From positions 1-7,651 of the forward strand of contig CAIPFZ010000070.1 in the NCBI GenBank assembly GCA_903864515.1: a stretch of DNA of 7,651 nucleotides. Reading direction: 5' to 3'. Shown here in pieces: positions 1-5,748 of the stretch. Position numbers and translations under genes: made by a program. This stretch comes from an uncultured bacterium. Lineage in GTDB: Bacteria > Patescibacteriota > Minisyncoccia > Phycocordibacterales > CAIZLB01. The first letter of the stretch is position 1, and each line of letters opens with the position of its first letter. The notes beneath the pieces are model-generated. The model worked only from the letters and a program-made list of their open reading frames with translations, searched no databases and was not told the origin of the DNA.

Positions 1-21
1 AAATTTTTTATTAAATTTAAA

Positions 22-306
22 TTAATTTGTAGAGCCAGCCTTTAATGCTTTTAATTGATCATCAACCTTTTTCAAATCTTCTTCAAGAGCTTCATCTGTA
101 TTATCTTGTATTGAGATTGAAGTACTTGCGTCCTCTACAACAGTTTCTTCAGTAGTTGTGACTACTGGAATCTCAATTTCTTGAACTGATGCTGGTTGAG
201 TCTCTGGATTTTGTTGATCCGGATTACTACCAACAAACCACCATATAACCCCAACCAATACTAGAATGATAATTACCCATAGAGTCGTCTTTGCTGTGTC
301 AGTCAT
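22..306 (-). CDS. Small single-pass membrane protein, function unknown
   Basis: This is a 94-residue protein that I do not recognise as a named family. Residues 9-26 form one strongly hydrophobic helix (WVIIILVLVG...WWFVG) right at the N-terminus, which would act as an uncleaved anchor. Residues 27-70 are a low-complexity linker rich in Thr, Glu, Gln, Pro and Val. Residues 71-90 (core EEDLKKVDDQLKALK) have the heptad-like pattern of a short amphipathic helix or coiled coil. There is no cysteine and no catalytic-looking motif. The ATG is the natural start because the hydrophobic helix follows at once; no Shine-Dalgarno sequence precedes it. The gene lies downstream of the malic enzyme on the same strand after about 300 bp, so it probably has its own promoter. 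From memory, similar short anchor-linker-helix proteins occur in Parcubacteria. That it is a real gene is likely from composition; its role is unknown. Confidence 0.75.
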   Translation of the reverse strand: MTDTAKTTLWVIIILVLVGVIWWFVGSNPDQQNPETQPASVQEIEIPVVTTTEETVVEDASTSISIQDNTDEALEEDLKKVDDQLKALKAGSTN

Positions 307-324
307 ATATTTTAATTTGATCCA

Positions 325-630
325 GTGAGTGATTCTTCAAAATCGTCATTTGGACGATTTAGCAAGATCGAACCTGCTGGTTATTTTTTAATATTAATAT
401 CGAGCTTGTGTTACACATATCTACATTATATTTGTACAGTATTTTCTTTTGTACTGGGAGCCATGAAGATATATCTCGGACATGCCCCACTTCCACTATT
501 ATACACCCATGACCTGAAAAGGTTAATATTAATCAATTTAGCCATCGCAAATGACAAAAAGACAAGTTTTAAGGCAGAACTCGTCTATATAATACCGATC
601 TATAAATCTACTTTTTACAAGCCTTCATAA
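325..630 (+). CDS. Doubtful hypothetical ORF in the 300-bp gap
   Basis: This is an open frame of 101 codons from a GTG start. It fills the otherwise empty gap at 307-607 and overlaps the last 23 bp of the malic enzyme gene in antisense. The conceptual protein has a hydrophobic stretch at about residues 19-46 (YFLILISSLCY...) and a basic, Ile-rich second half. I recognise no family. Against it: the start is GTG with no Shine-Dalgarno sequence, no clear plus-strand promoter is visible, and the frame contains both the inverted repeat at 340-360 and the minus-strand promoter candidate at 498-526. For it: 101 codons without a stop is unusual in DNA this AT-rich, and the frame is not simply the shadow of another gene. 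It could also be a decayed gene remnant. Beyond this ORF, the hairpin and the promoter candidate I see nothing in the gap. Confidence 0.2.
   Translation: MSDSSKSSFGRFSKIEPAGYFLILISSLCYTYLHYICTVFSFVLGAMKIYLGHAPLPLLYTHDLKRLILINLAIANDKKTSFKAELVYIIPIYKSTFYKPS
340..360. repeat. Perfect 8-bp inverted repeat (hairpin)
   Basis: AAATCGTC (340-347) and GACGATTT (353-360) are exact reverse complements around a 5-nt loop. No run of T follows on either strand (the minus strand reads GATTTTGAAG), so it is not a canonical intrinsic terminator. It lies 34 bp upstream of the start of the 22-306 gene. It could be a leader hairpin, an operator dyad, or a weak 3' end for the malic enzyme transcript. Confidence 0.5.
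498..526 (-). promoter_or_regulatory. Candidate sigma70-type promoter for the small membrane protein
   Basis: On the minus strand a perfect -10 box TATAAT (498-503) follows a 4/6 -35 box TTAACC (521-526) at the ideal 17-bp spacing. Transcription would begin near 491 and give a leader of about 185 nt before the ATG at 306. That leader would contain the 340-360 hairpin. In AT-rich DNA such matches arise by chance, so this is a prediction. Confidence 0.4.
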
Positions 631-1768
631 CCGCTCTTGCTACTACTTTTGCAACTCGCCTGTCTAATGGACTTGGAATTATATAATCTTTTTTCAATTC
701 TGTTTTTTTGACAAGTGACGCTATGGCATGTGCGGAGGCCACCTTCATTTCTTCTGTAATTTTTGTTGCACCACAATCAAGTGCCCCACGAAAAATTCCA
801 GGGAAAACTAATACATTATTTATTTGATTTGGATAATCTGATCGCCCTGTTCCAAAAACTGCAATCTTTGTTTCCATAGCACTCTCGTATGAAATTTCAG
901 GATTAGGATTTGCCATTGCAAAGACAATAGGATTTTCTGCCATACTCTCAATCCATTCTTTCTTAAGAGCATTTGCAACAGAGACCCCAATGAAGACATC
1001 CATCTCCTTAAGTGCAGAATCAAGCAGACCCGTCACTTTCTTTTTATTTGTAATTTTAGCAATCTCTTGTTTAGAGGAATTCAACCCTTCTCTCCCATCG
1101 TAAATTGCCCCCTTGCTATCTACAAGAATCATTTTCCCCGCGGGCACCCCTGCTTTAATCAATAATTTTGTGACTGCAGTTGCAGCAGCTCCAGCTCCGT
1201 TTACTACAACTTTTATTTCCCCAATATTTTTCTTAACAATTTTCAATGCATTCAAAAGTGCAGCTAAAACAACAATGGCAGTACCATGCTGATCATCGTG
1301 AAAAACAGGAATATTCATCTCCTTCTTCAAACGCTCTTCAATATAAAAACAGTTTGGAGCTGAAATGTCTTCTAGATTTATTCCACCAAATGTTGGTTCC
1401 AGCAATTTTACCATCTCAATAATTTTATCTGGGTCTTGTGTGTCTAGACAAATTGGAAAGGCATCAACATTTGCAAACTCCTTAAACAATCCCGCTTTGC
1501 CTTCCATAACAGGCATGGCCGCATATGGACCAATGTTTCCAAGTCCCAGCACAGCCGAGCCGTCAGTAACAACAGCGACCATGTTTCCTCTCATGGTGTG
1601 CGAGTTCATTTGCTTTTTATCTTTTGCGATTAATCTGCATACCTCCGCTACCCCAGGGGTATAAGCCAAAGAAAGGTCCTCTTTGGTTTTAAGAGGAACC
1701 TTTGATTTTAGCTCAATCTTTCCTTTGTGTTTTTTGTGTAATGCTAATGATTTTTTGTTGTAATCCAT
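608..1768 (-). CDS. NAD(P)-dependent malic enzyme (oxaloacetate-decarboxylating), short bacterial form
   Basis: This cytoplasmic enzyme of 386 residues oxidatively decarboxylates L-malate to pyruvate and CO2, reducing NAD(P)+. The family signatures are present in order: YTPGVAE with the catalytic Tyr (Y36), VTDGSAVLGLGNIG, PVMEGKAGLFK with the catalytic Lys (K91), LEDISAP with metal ligands E133/D134, VFHDDQHGTA with the D158/D159 acidic pair, a Rossmann GAGAAATA loop (191-198), ANPNPEI (286-292), and NQINNVLVFPGIFRGALD near the C-terminus. The length fits the stand-alone enzyme without the phosphotransacetylase domain of MaeB-type fusions. NAD versus NADP use cannot be read from the sequence. 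I place the start at the ATG at 1768; a TTG seven codons upstream (1789) is in frame, but those codons span the -10 box. The gene ends in TAG and lies 50 bp after the TSP3-repeat gene on the same strand, so some read-through from that operon is possible. Confidence 0.95.
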   Translation of the reverse strand: MDYNKKSLALHKKHKGKIELKSKVPLKTKEDLSLAYTPGVAEVCRLIAKDKKQMNSHTMRGNMVAVVTDGSAVLGLGNIGPYAAMPVMEGKAGLFKEFANVDAFPICLDTQDPDKIIEMVKLLEPTFGGINLEDISAPNCFYIEERLKKEMNIPVFHDDQHGTAIVVLAALLNALKIVKKNIGEIKVVVNGAGAAATAVTKLLIKAGVPAGKMILVDSKGAIYDGREGLNSSKQEIAKITNKKKVTGLLDSALKEMDVFIGVSVANALKKEWIESMAENPIVFAMANPNPEISYESAMETKIAVFGTGRSDYPNQINNVLVFPGIFRGALDCGATKITEEMKVASAHAIASLVKKTELKKDYIIPSPLDRRVAKVVARAVMKACKK

Positions 1769-1777
1769 AGATTGTCC

Positions 1778-1786
1778 ATTATAGCA
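1778..1786 (-). promoter_or_regulatory. Extended -10 promoter of the malic enzyme gene
   Basis: The minus strand reads TGC-TATAAT, a full extended -10 element (TGnTATAAT) with the TATAAT at 1778-1783. No convincing -35 box lies 17 bp upstream, which is common for extended -10 promoters. The last base of the -10 is 10 bp from the A of the ATG. Transcription should therefore start at about 1772-1768, leaving a leader of 0-4 nt and no room for a Shine-Dalgarno sequence. Confidence 0.6.
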
Positions 1787-1818
1787 CAAACTACATTCAA
1801 ATTAATTTCCCTTTCGAA

Positions 1819-3036
1819 TTACTCCATCATAGCCTTCTCCTTCCTTATCTTATTCCCAGTAACAAACAAAAGTGACAAGAACACCAAGGCAGCAAATCCA
1901 ATTCCTGCCCATACAATCCATGGATACCTCTCTGTAAACCTACTTTCATCTGTATCACACACATCACCAATTTTATCACCGTCAGTATCTCTCTGATCAT
2001 AGTTTGGAGTCTCAGCACAATTATCATCAAGATTTATTATTCCATCTCTGTCAAAATCATCACACACATCTCCCCTACCATTCTCATCAACATCAGCCTG
2101 ATCAGCATTAGCAGTATTAATACAATTATCTAATATATTAACTATTCCATCTCCATCTGTATCACTCTGCACAAAAGCTGGATTATTTACAATAGAATAA
2201 TTTAATGCCTTCTTAATCCCAATTGAAGATGCTAAATTTGGAGCCTCCTCATAATTAGCGTATGAACTATTAACCACTTCTGGATTTGCATATACTCTAT
2301 AACTATTCTGAGGAAGCGCTAGAAATCTTACATACTTCTTTGTATAAGAATTCAATGAATCATTTAAATGAATTTCTGAAATTCTAAGTGGTTGAGAATA
2401 TTCAAGTTCAAGTATCCATTTATCAGAAGTTGTAATTGGGAAATTTATTCTCGATGAATTTGGCTTTACCCTATTTAATACAACAACCTCTGTTCCATCA
2501 ACATACGCTTTAAGAGTAACGGTTGTTGGCATAGAAACATAAGAGTCAAAGGCAAGATTCAATGAATCAGATTTAATTTGCTTAGAATAATAAATTGATA
2601 TTTTTGCTGAACTTTTATCTTCACCCTTGTTGAGATAAAAATCCTTCATTGTATTGCATGCTCCATCAAAAAGTCCAGCCAAATCTTCATTAGTGTTACT
2701 GTCTATCGCCTTAACACTATTAGAATCAATCTGACTATTATTTAACAATAATTGAGGAATAAATTTTTTCTGTGTTTCATTGTATACACCAAAATAATCA
2801 CTATATATTTGATTAGTATCGATAGGAATCTCCAACACCGTTGGTACAACAATGTTTTGTGATGGTACCTTAATGTAATTTTTGTAAGACTTAATTAATC
2901 CCTCATTTGTACTTGTTGCAACCTCACTTACTGGTTGCCAATCTTTAACAACCGCTTGCGCTGATTGAAAAGACAAGATTAAAACAAAGACAATTATAGC
3001 CAATATTGATCCACTGATGAATGGTATTTTTCTCAT
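1819..3036 (-). CDS. Exported, C-terminally anchored protein with thrombospondin type-3 repeats (DUF3999-like position)
   Basis: The protein has 405 residues. Residues 1-28 are a signal peptide: basic start MRK, hydrophobic core ILAIIVFVLIL, and AQA cleavage after residue 28. Residues 29-280 form an extracytoplasmic, beta-rich, Asn/Ser-rich domain that I cannot assign firmly. Residues 291-364 are Asp-rich thrombospondin type-3 repeats (DTDGDGIVN, DENGRGDVCDD, DRDGIINLDDNC, DTDGDKIGDVCD) with Cys 305, 325, 340 and 360; such repeats bind calcium and make a rigid stalk. Residues 371-394 are a transmembrane helix, followed by a basic tail (KIRKEK). The protein should sit outside the cell with a small cytoplasmic C-terminus. 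I chose the ATG at 3036 because it opens the signal peptide and lies one base after the DUF2339 stop. An in-frame TTG at 3105 would put 23 unlikely residues before it. The neighbourhood and layout (signal peptide, beta domain, C-terminal helix, next to DUF2339) recall DUF3999 proteins; that homology is inference. Confidence 0.9.
   Translation of the reverse strand: MRKIPFISGSILAIIVFVLILSFQSAQAVVKDWQPVSEVATSTNEGLIKSYKNYIKVPSQNIVVPTVLEIPIDTNQIYSDYFGVYNETQKKFIPQLLLNNSQIDSNSVKAIDSNTNEDLAGLFDGACNTMKDFYLNKGEDKSSAKISIYYSKQIKSDSLNLAFDSYVSMPTTVTLKAYVDGTEVVVLNRVKPNSSRINFPITTSDKWILELEYSQPLRISEIHLNDSLNSYTKKYVRFLALPQNSYRVYANPEVVNSSYANYEEAPNLASSIGIKKALNYSIVNNPAFVQSDTDGDGIVNILDNCINTANADQADVDENGRGDVCDDFDRDGIINLDDNCAETPNYDQRDTDGDKIGDVCDTDESRFTERYPWIVWAGIGFAALVFLSLLFVTGNKIRKEKAMME
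1945..2166 (-). repeat. Region encoding thrombospondin type-3 calcium-binding repeats
   Basis: This segment encodes residues 291-364 of the anchored protein. It is a run of Asp-rich DxDxDG-type loops with four cysteines spaced 20, 15 and 20 residues apart (305, 325, 340, 360), ending just before the transmembrane helix. In this family the acidic side chains bind Ca2+ and the cysteines form disulfides. The repeats have diverged (DENGRGD, DFDRDGI), so this is an old array and not a recent expansion. Confidence 0.85.
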
Positions 3037-3037
3037 A

Positions 3038-4921
3038 TTATTTTTGATTTTTTGAAATAAAGGCCGTGCTAATAAACATAACTCCAAGAACAATGAATGT
3101 AACAACTCGAAGAGCTAACTCCATCTGCCAAACATCAACAAGAATTAACCTGAGCACAACCAGAGTGAGCATTACCGTACCATAGCCTTTCATTACATGA
3201 TTTCCACTGAATAATCCGACAAAATATGTTCCCAATCCAACTACAGTATATATAAATAGACTAAGCAGAACCGCAGTATCTTGATTTGCAACAACAGCAT
3301 GAGATGCTAGCCAAATTATAATAAACAAATATGCAGTTCCAATAATTAAAGATAGATGATGAAAACCAAATCCTTTTACCTCTGTCCCATCACTATTTAA
3401 TTGTTGATTTGCTCTATAGAAGAATCCCAGTACCCCAAGCAAGACTGCCATCAAAAGCAAGATTGCAAAGTCTGCATGGAAAATTCCAGCTCCATATTCA
3501 TATGACCACTTGGAAGATCCGATACTTTCAATCGACATCATCATTGGAACCACCATCAACACTCCAAATGCCTTAGCAATATTTATTCTATTTGTTACCA
3601 AGAATGATGCTATAGCAATTATTGCAACCTCAATTGCAAAGGCAACTGTTAGTGTCTTTCCGCTTAACTCTACTGATGTTGCTATTGCCAAGAATAATAT
3701 TGCAACTAATGAATGAATATAAAACAGCTTTTCATTCTTTGTTGTTTGGAAGACAATAAATCCAGATACCGCAAACGCAATCATCCATAGAGCTAATACC
3801 AGAGATTGGAAAATTGTTGGGACAAGACTCATTGTAAATCCAAGAATCATTAATGTACTAACTACTGTTAGAAATACATCATTAGCTGTTGCTCCAATTG
3901 CCTTTCCACCACTTGTTTTTTCCGCCATGTCTTTTTGTATCAAACTCCAGGCACTAACAAATAGATATAAGAATGAAATTATATATGCAATTGCCAATGT
4001 TAAATACTTTGTAGAATCATTAGTGAATATACTACTACCATGGAAGCTTAAAATGATTGGCAAACTGTAAAGCATTATACCCATAATCCCAATTGGATTA
4101 CCGGCTCGCCAGCCTTTAACAACAGAGATCCAAACGGTTGCAATTGAAATCACAAGTAAATACAAATACATTGCAACCGGATCCAAATCAAATGCGACAT
4201 TTGACATAAGTGGTGCCAAGAGTGCAATCACCAATCCATACAAAGCTAGCTTCTCTGTAGAGTATGCAAGTGCTGTTAAGCTGACATAGAAAGATATTAT
4301 AAAGATCAGTCCCAACGCCATCATTGGAGTAAAGAATTCATAGAAGTACTGACCAGAAAGAATGGAGATAATTACAAGAGCAGAACCAAGTACAGTAAAT
4401 AGTATTCCTTGAGTTAAGTTTTTGCCGAGTCTCATTGTTCCAAAAATTGCAATCAATGCTCCTGCAACAATTCCAATTGCAATTCTACCAACTGGACCAA
4501 TCCAATCATGCATAAACGCATAACTTACAAACCAACCAAATCCAACTAGAATCATCAGGACTCCAATTTTAAGAAGCCAGTTTTCTTTAAGCCATGCAAT
4601 AAATACATCTTCAGAACTTGGCTCACTAGAAACATGTCTTGACTCACTTGGTCTTTGGGAAAGATGAGCGGAGACCGTTGCAAGATCTGCTTGAGATGCA
4701 GTTAAACCTTGAGTGGAATGTGCAGGGGTATGAGAATGAGATTCTGCAACACCTGGATTTTGCAGAACATTTTGATCTGCATTCTTTTCCAAGCTCTGCC
4801 CCGCCCCCATCTGTTGTTTTAATTTATTAATTTCCGATTTCAATTGGTCTATACGGCCATTGATATCTGACATCTTTGCAAAAAAGATTATAACTAGAAT
4901 AACGAATAATATGTAAATCAT
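3038..4921 (-). CDS. DUF2339 family polytopic membrane protein
   Basis: The 627-residue integral membrane protein belongs to the uncharacterised DUF2339 family. Residues 2-16 form an N-terminal helix. Residues 18-38 (INGRIDQLKSEINKLKQQ) are a short coiled coil. Residues 40-105 are a polar His/Ser/Pro/Gln linker. The signature block then begins: W110-LKENWLLKIG followed by VLMILVGFGWF, HDWIGPVGRIAIG, and LALYGLVIALLAPL at about 225-238. Tightly packed hydrophobic helices (well over a dozen) run to the end. The C-terminus, LVVLRLILVDVWQMELALRVVTF, closely matches the usual end of the family. The length is modest for DUF2339, whose members often exceed 800 residues. It is the first gene of an operon with the TSP3-repeat gene, which starts one base after this stop. 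The ATG at 4921 has no Shine-Dalgarno sequence but has a good promoter about 50 bp upstream. The molecular function is unknown; a role in the cell envelope is inferred from topology and partner. Confidence 0.9.
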   Translation of the reverse strand: MIYILFVILVIIFFAKMSDINGRIDQLKSEINKLKQQMGAGQSLEKNADQNVLQNPGVAESHSHTPAHSTQGLTASQADLATVSAHLSQRPSESRHVSSEPSSEDVFIAWLKENWLLKIGVLMILVGFGWFVSYAFMHDWIGPVGRIAIGIVAGALIAIFGTMRLGKNLTQGILFTVLGSALVIISILSGQYFYEFFTPMMALGLIFIISFYVSLTALAYSTEKLALYGLVIALLAPLMSNVAFDLDPVAMYLYLLVISIATVWISVVKGWRAGNPIGIMGIMLYSLPIILSFHGSSIFTNDSTKYLTLAIAYIISFLYLFVSAWSLIQKDMAEKTSGGKAIGATANDVFLTVVSTLMILGFTMSLVPTIFQSLVLALWMIAFAVSGFIVFQTTKNEKLFYIHSLVAILFLAIATSVELSGKTLTVAFAIEVAIIAIASFLVTNRINIAKAFGVLMVVPMMMSIESIGSSKWSYEYGAGIFHADFAILLLMAVLLGVLGFFYRANQQLNSDGTEVKGFGFHHLSLIIGTAYLFIIIWLASHAVVANQDTAVLLSLFIYTVVGLGTYFVGLFSGNHVMKGYGTVMLTLVVLRLILVDVWQMELALRVVTFIVLGVMFISTAFISKNQK

Positions 4922-4960
4922 GTTTTAAATAATATTTTATAATAAAATCGGCTAAAACCT

Positions 4961-5061
4961 ACTTGGTATCATTATACAACATTACTTGAGTTATTTCAGT
5001 AAAGTAGCGGACCAAACATCAAACATCATGGGACATTAGAACAATATAGTACTTACCAAGT
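4961..5061. repeat. Dispersed ACTTG motifs and tandem 7-mers in the divergent promoter region
   Basis: ACTTGGTA (4961-4968) has an exact inverted copy TACCAAGT (5054-5061). The second copy overlaps a small palindrome, ACTT-ACC-AAGT (5051-5061). Another TACTTG lies at 4983-4988. Between them AAACATC occurs twice in tandem (5014-5027). The first octamer sits at the predicted start of the minus transcript, and the second lies in the -35 zone of the plus promoter. They might be operator sites for a shared regulator, but 8-bp pairs also arise by chance in a region this size. Confidence 0.3.
4971..4999 (-). promoter_or_regulatory. Promoter of the DUF2339/TSP3 operon
   Basis: The minus strand carries a perfect TATAAT (4971-4976), a 17-bp spacer and a 4/6 -35 box CTGAAA (4994-4999). 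The expected start of transcription is near 4964, giving a leader of about 43 nt made almost wholly of A and T. It lies in the 185-bp region between the divergent operons, about 75 bp from the plus-strand promoter. Confidence 0.5.
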
Positions 5062-5070
5062 CATAAAACA

Positions 5071-5079
5071 TGATATAAT
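5071..5079 (+). promoter_or_regulatory. Extended -10 promoter of the plus-strand membrane operon
   Basis: TG-A-TATAAT is a perfect extended -10 element. The upstream match to a -35 box is poor (TTACCA at 5053-5058 with a 15-bp spacer). Transcription should start near 5086, about 20 nt before the ATG at 5107. The leader is all A/T with no Shine-Dalgarno sequence. Confidence 0.6.
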
Positions 5080-5106
5080 TAGACATTATTCAATTAATTT
5101 AAATTT

Positions 5107-5730
5107 ATGAAAGAATCATTGCGTAAAAATTTTACCCTAATACTTGCTTTTACATTACCAGCTATATTAATTATCGGTATTGCAATTAGTGTATATCTTC
5201 CCTCCTTTTTTATTTCAACTAATTACAATTTTATCTATGCATCATGTGGCGACAATATCGACAATTATTCACGAAATTGCAATACATACCTTTCTAATAA
5301 ATACACCGTTGAAAATGGTAAGATTAGCACGCTAGAGGATCGCACTGCAAACATAGACAACTCAAATCAAGAATATAGTCAAACAGGTACATCTACGTTA
5401 AAAAAAGTAACTGAATCCCCAAAATACGAGGTTAGATTATTCTTTCATGATACGGCAAAAAATGAGAGTAGAGAAATAACTCTTGAAGAAGCAAAATTAT
5501 TTACCCTTAACAACCTGATCACTTCACCTGATGGCGTCAGTATCACCGGCAGCTACAACAGCGGATCAGATATTCTTGTTTTTGGAGGAGGTCGATCCTC
5601 TTTTGGTTATTTTTTAACAAAAGGTAATAGTAAACTTAAGTTAAATATCATAAATACTAATGATAGATATTATTATCAAAATAATTTCAAATTTATTGGA
5701 TGGGTAATTCCTGGTAGAACAAACAATTAA
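5107..5730 (+). CDS. Membrane-anchored exported protein of unknown function
   Basis: The 207-residue protein begins with a basic MKESLRKN followed by a hydrophobic helix at residues 9-31 (LILAFTLPAILIIGIAISVY), which is either an uncleaved anchor or a signal sequence. The remaining roughly 170 residues are polar and should lie outside the membrane. Visible features are Cys47 and Cys58 (C-x10-C, possibly a disulfide), a Ser/Thr/Asn-rich linker at about 80-105, a segment LFFHDTAKNESREITLEEA (111-129) with NLITSPDGVSI after it, a glycine turn VFGGGRSSFGY (158-168), and a Tyr-rich end (RYYYQNNFKFIGWV). I do not know a function. From memory, proteins with this N-terminus and the NESREI...TSPDG...FGGG...FKFIGWV order recur in Patescibacteria. 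It is the first gene of a two-gene operon: the next ATG is 18 bp after this stop and no terminator lies between them. Confidence 0.85.
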   Translation: MKESLRKNFTLILAFTLPAILIIGIAISVYLPSFFISTNYNFIYASCGDNIDNYSRNCNTYLSNKYTVENGKISTLEDRTANIDNSNQEYSQTGTSTLKKVTESPKYEVRLFFHDTAKNESREITLEEAKLFTLNNLITSPDGVSITGSYNSGSDILVFGGGRSSFGYFLTKGNSKLKLNIINTNDRYYYQNNFKFIGWVIPGRTNN

Positions 5731-5748
5731 TACATAATTATAAAAAAA

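Noticed and set aside
1766..1789. Longer start (TTG at 1789) for the malic enzyme
   Set aside because: Those seven codons consist of the extended -10 promoter element. The ATG at 1768 gives the usual N-terminus of the family.
3034..3105. Longer start (TTG at 3105) for the TSP3-repeat protein
   Set aside because: The extra 23 residues come from DNA that codes for the DUF2339 C-terminus in another frame. The ATG at 3036 opens a textbook signal peptide and sits one base after the upstream stop.
13..5106. Near-identical AT palindromes: 13-28 and, inverted, 5092-5106
   Set aside because: Each is about 15 bases made only of A and T in short blocks. In AT-rich intergenic DNA such matches are expected, and no target-site duplication or mobile gene accompanies them.
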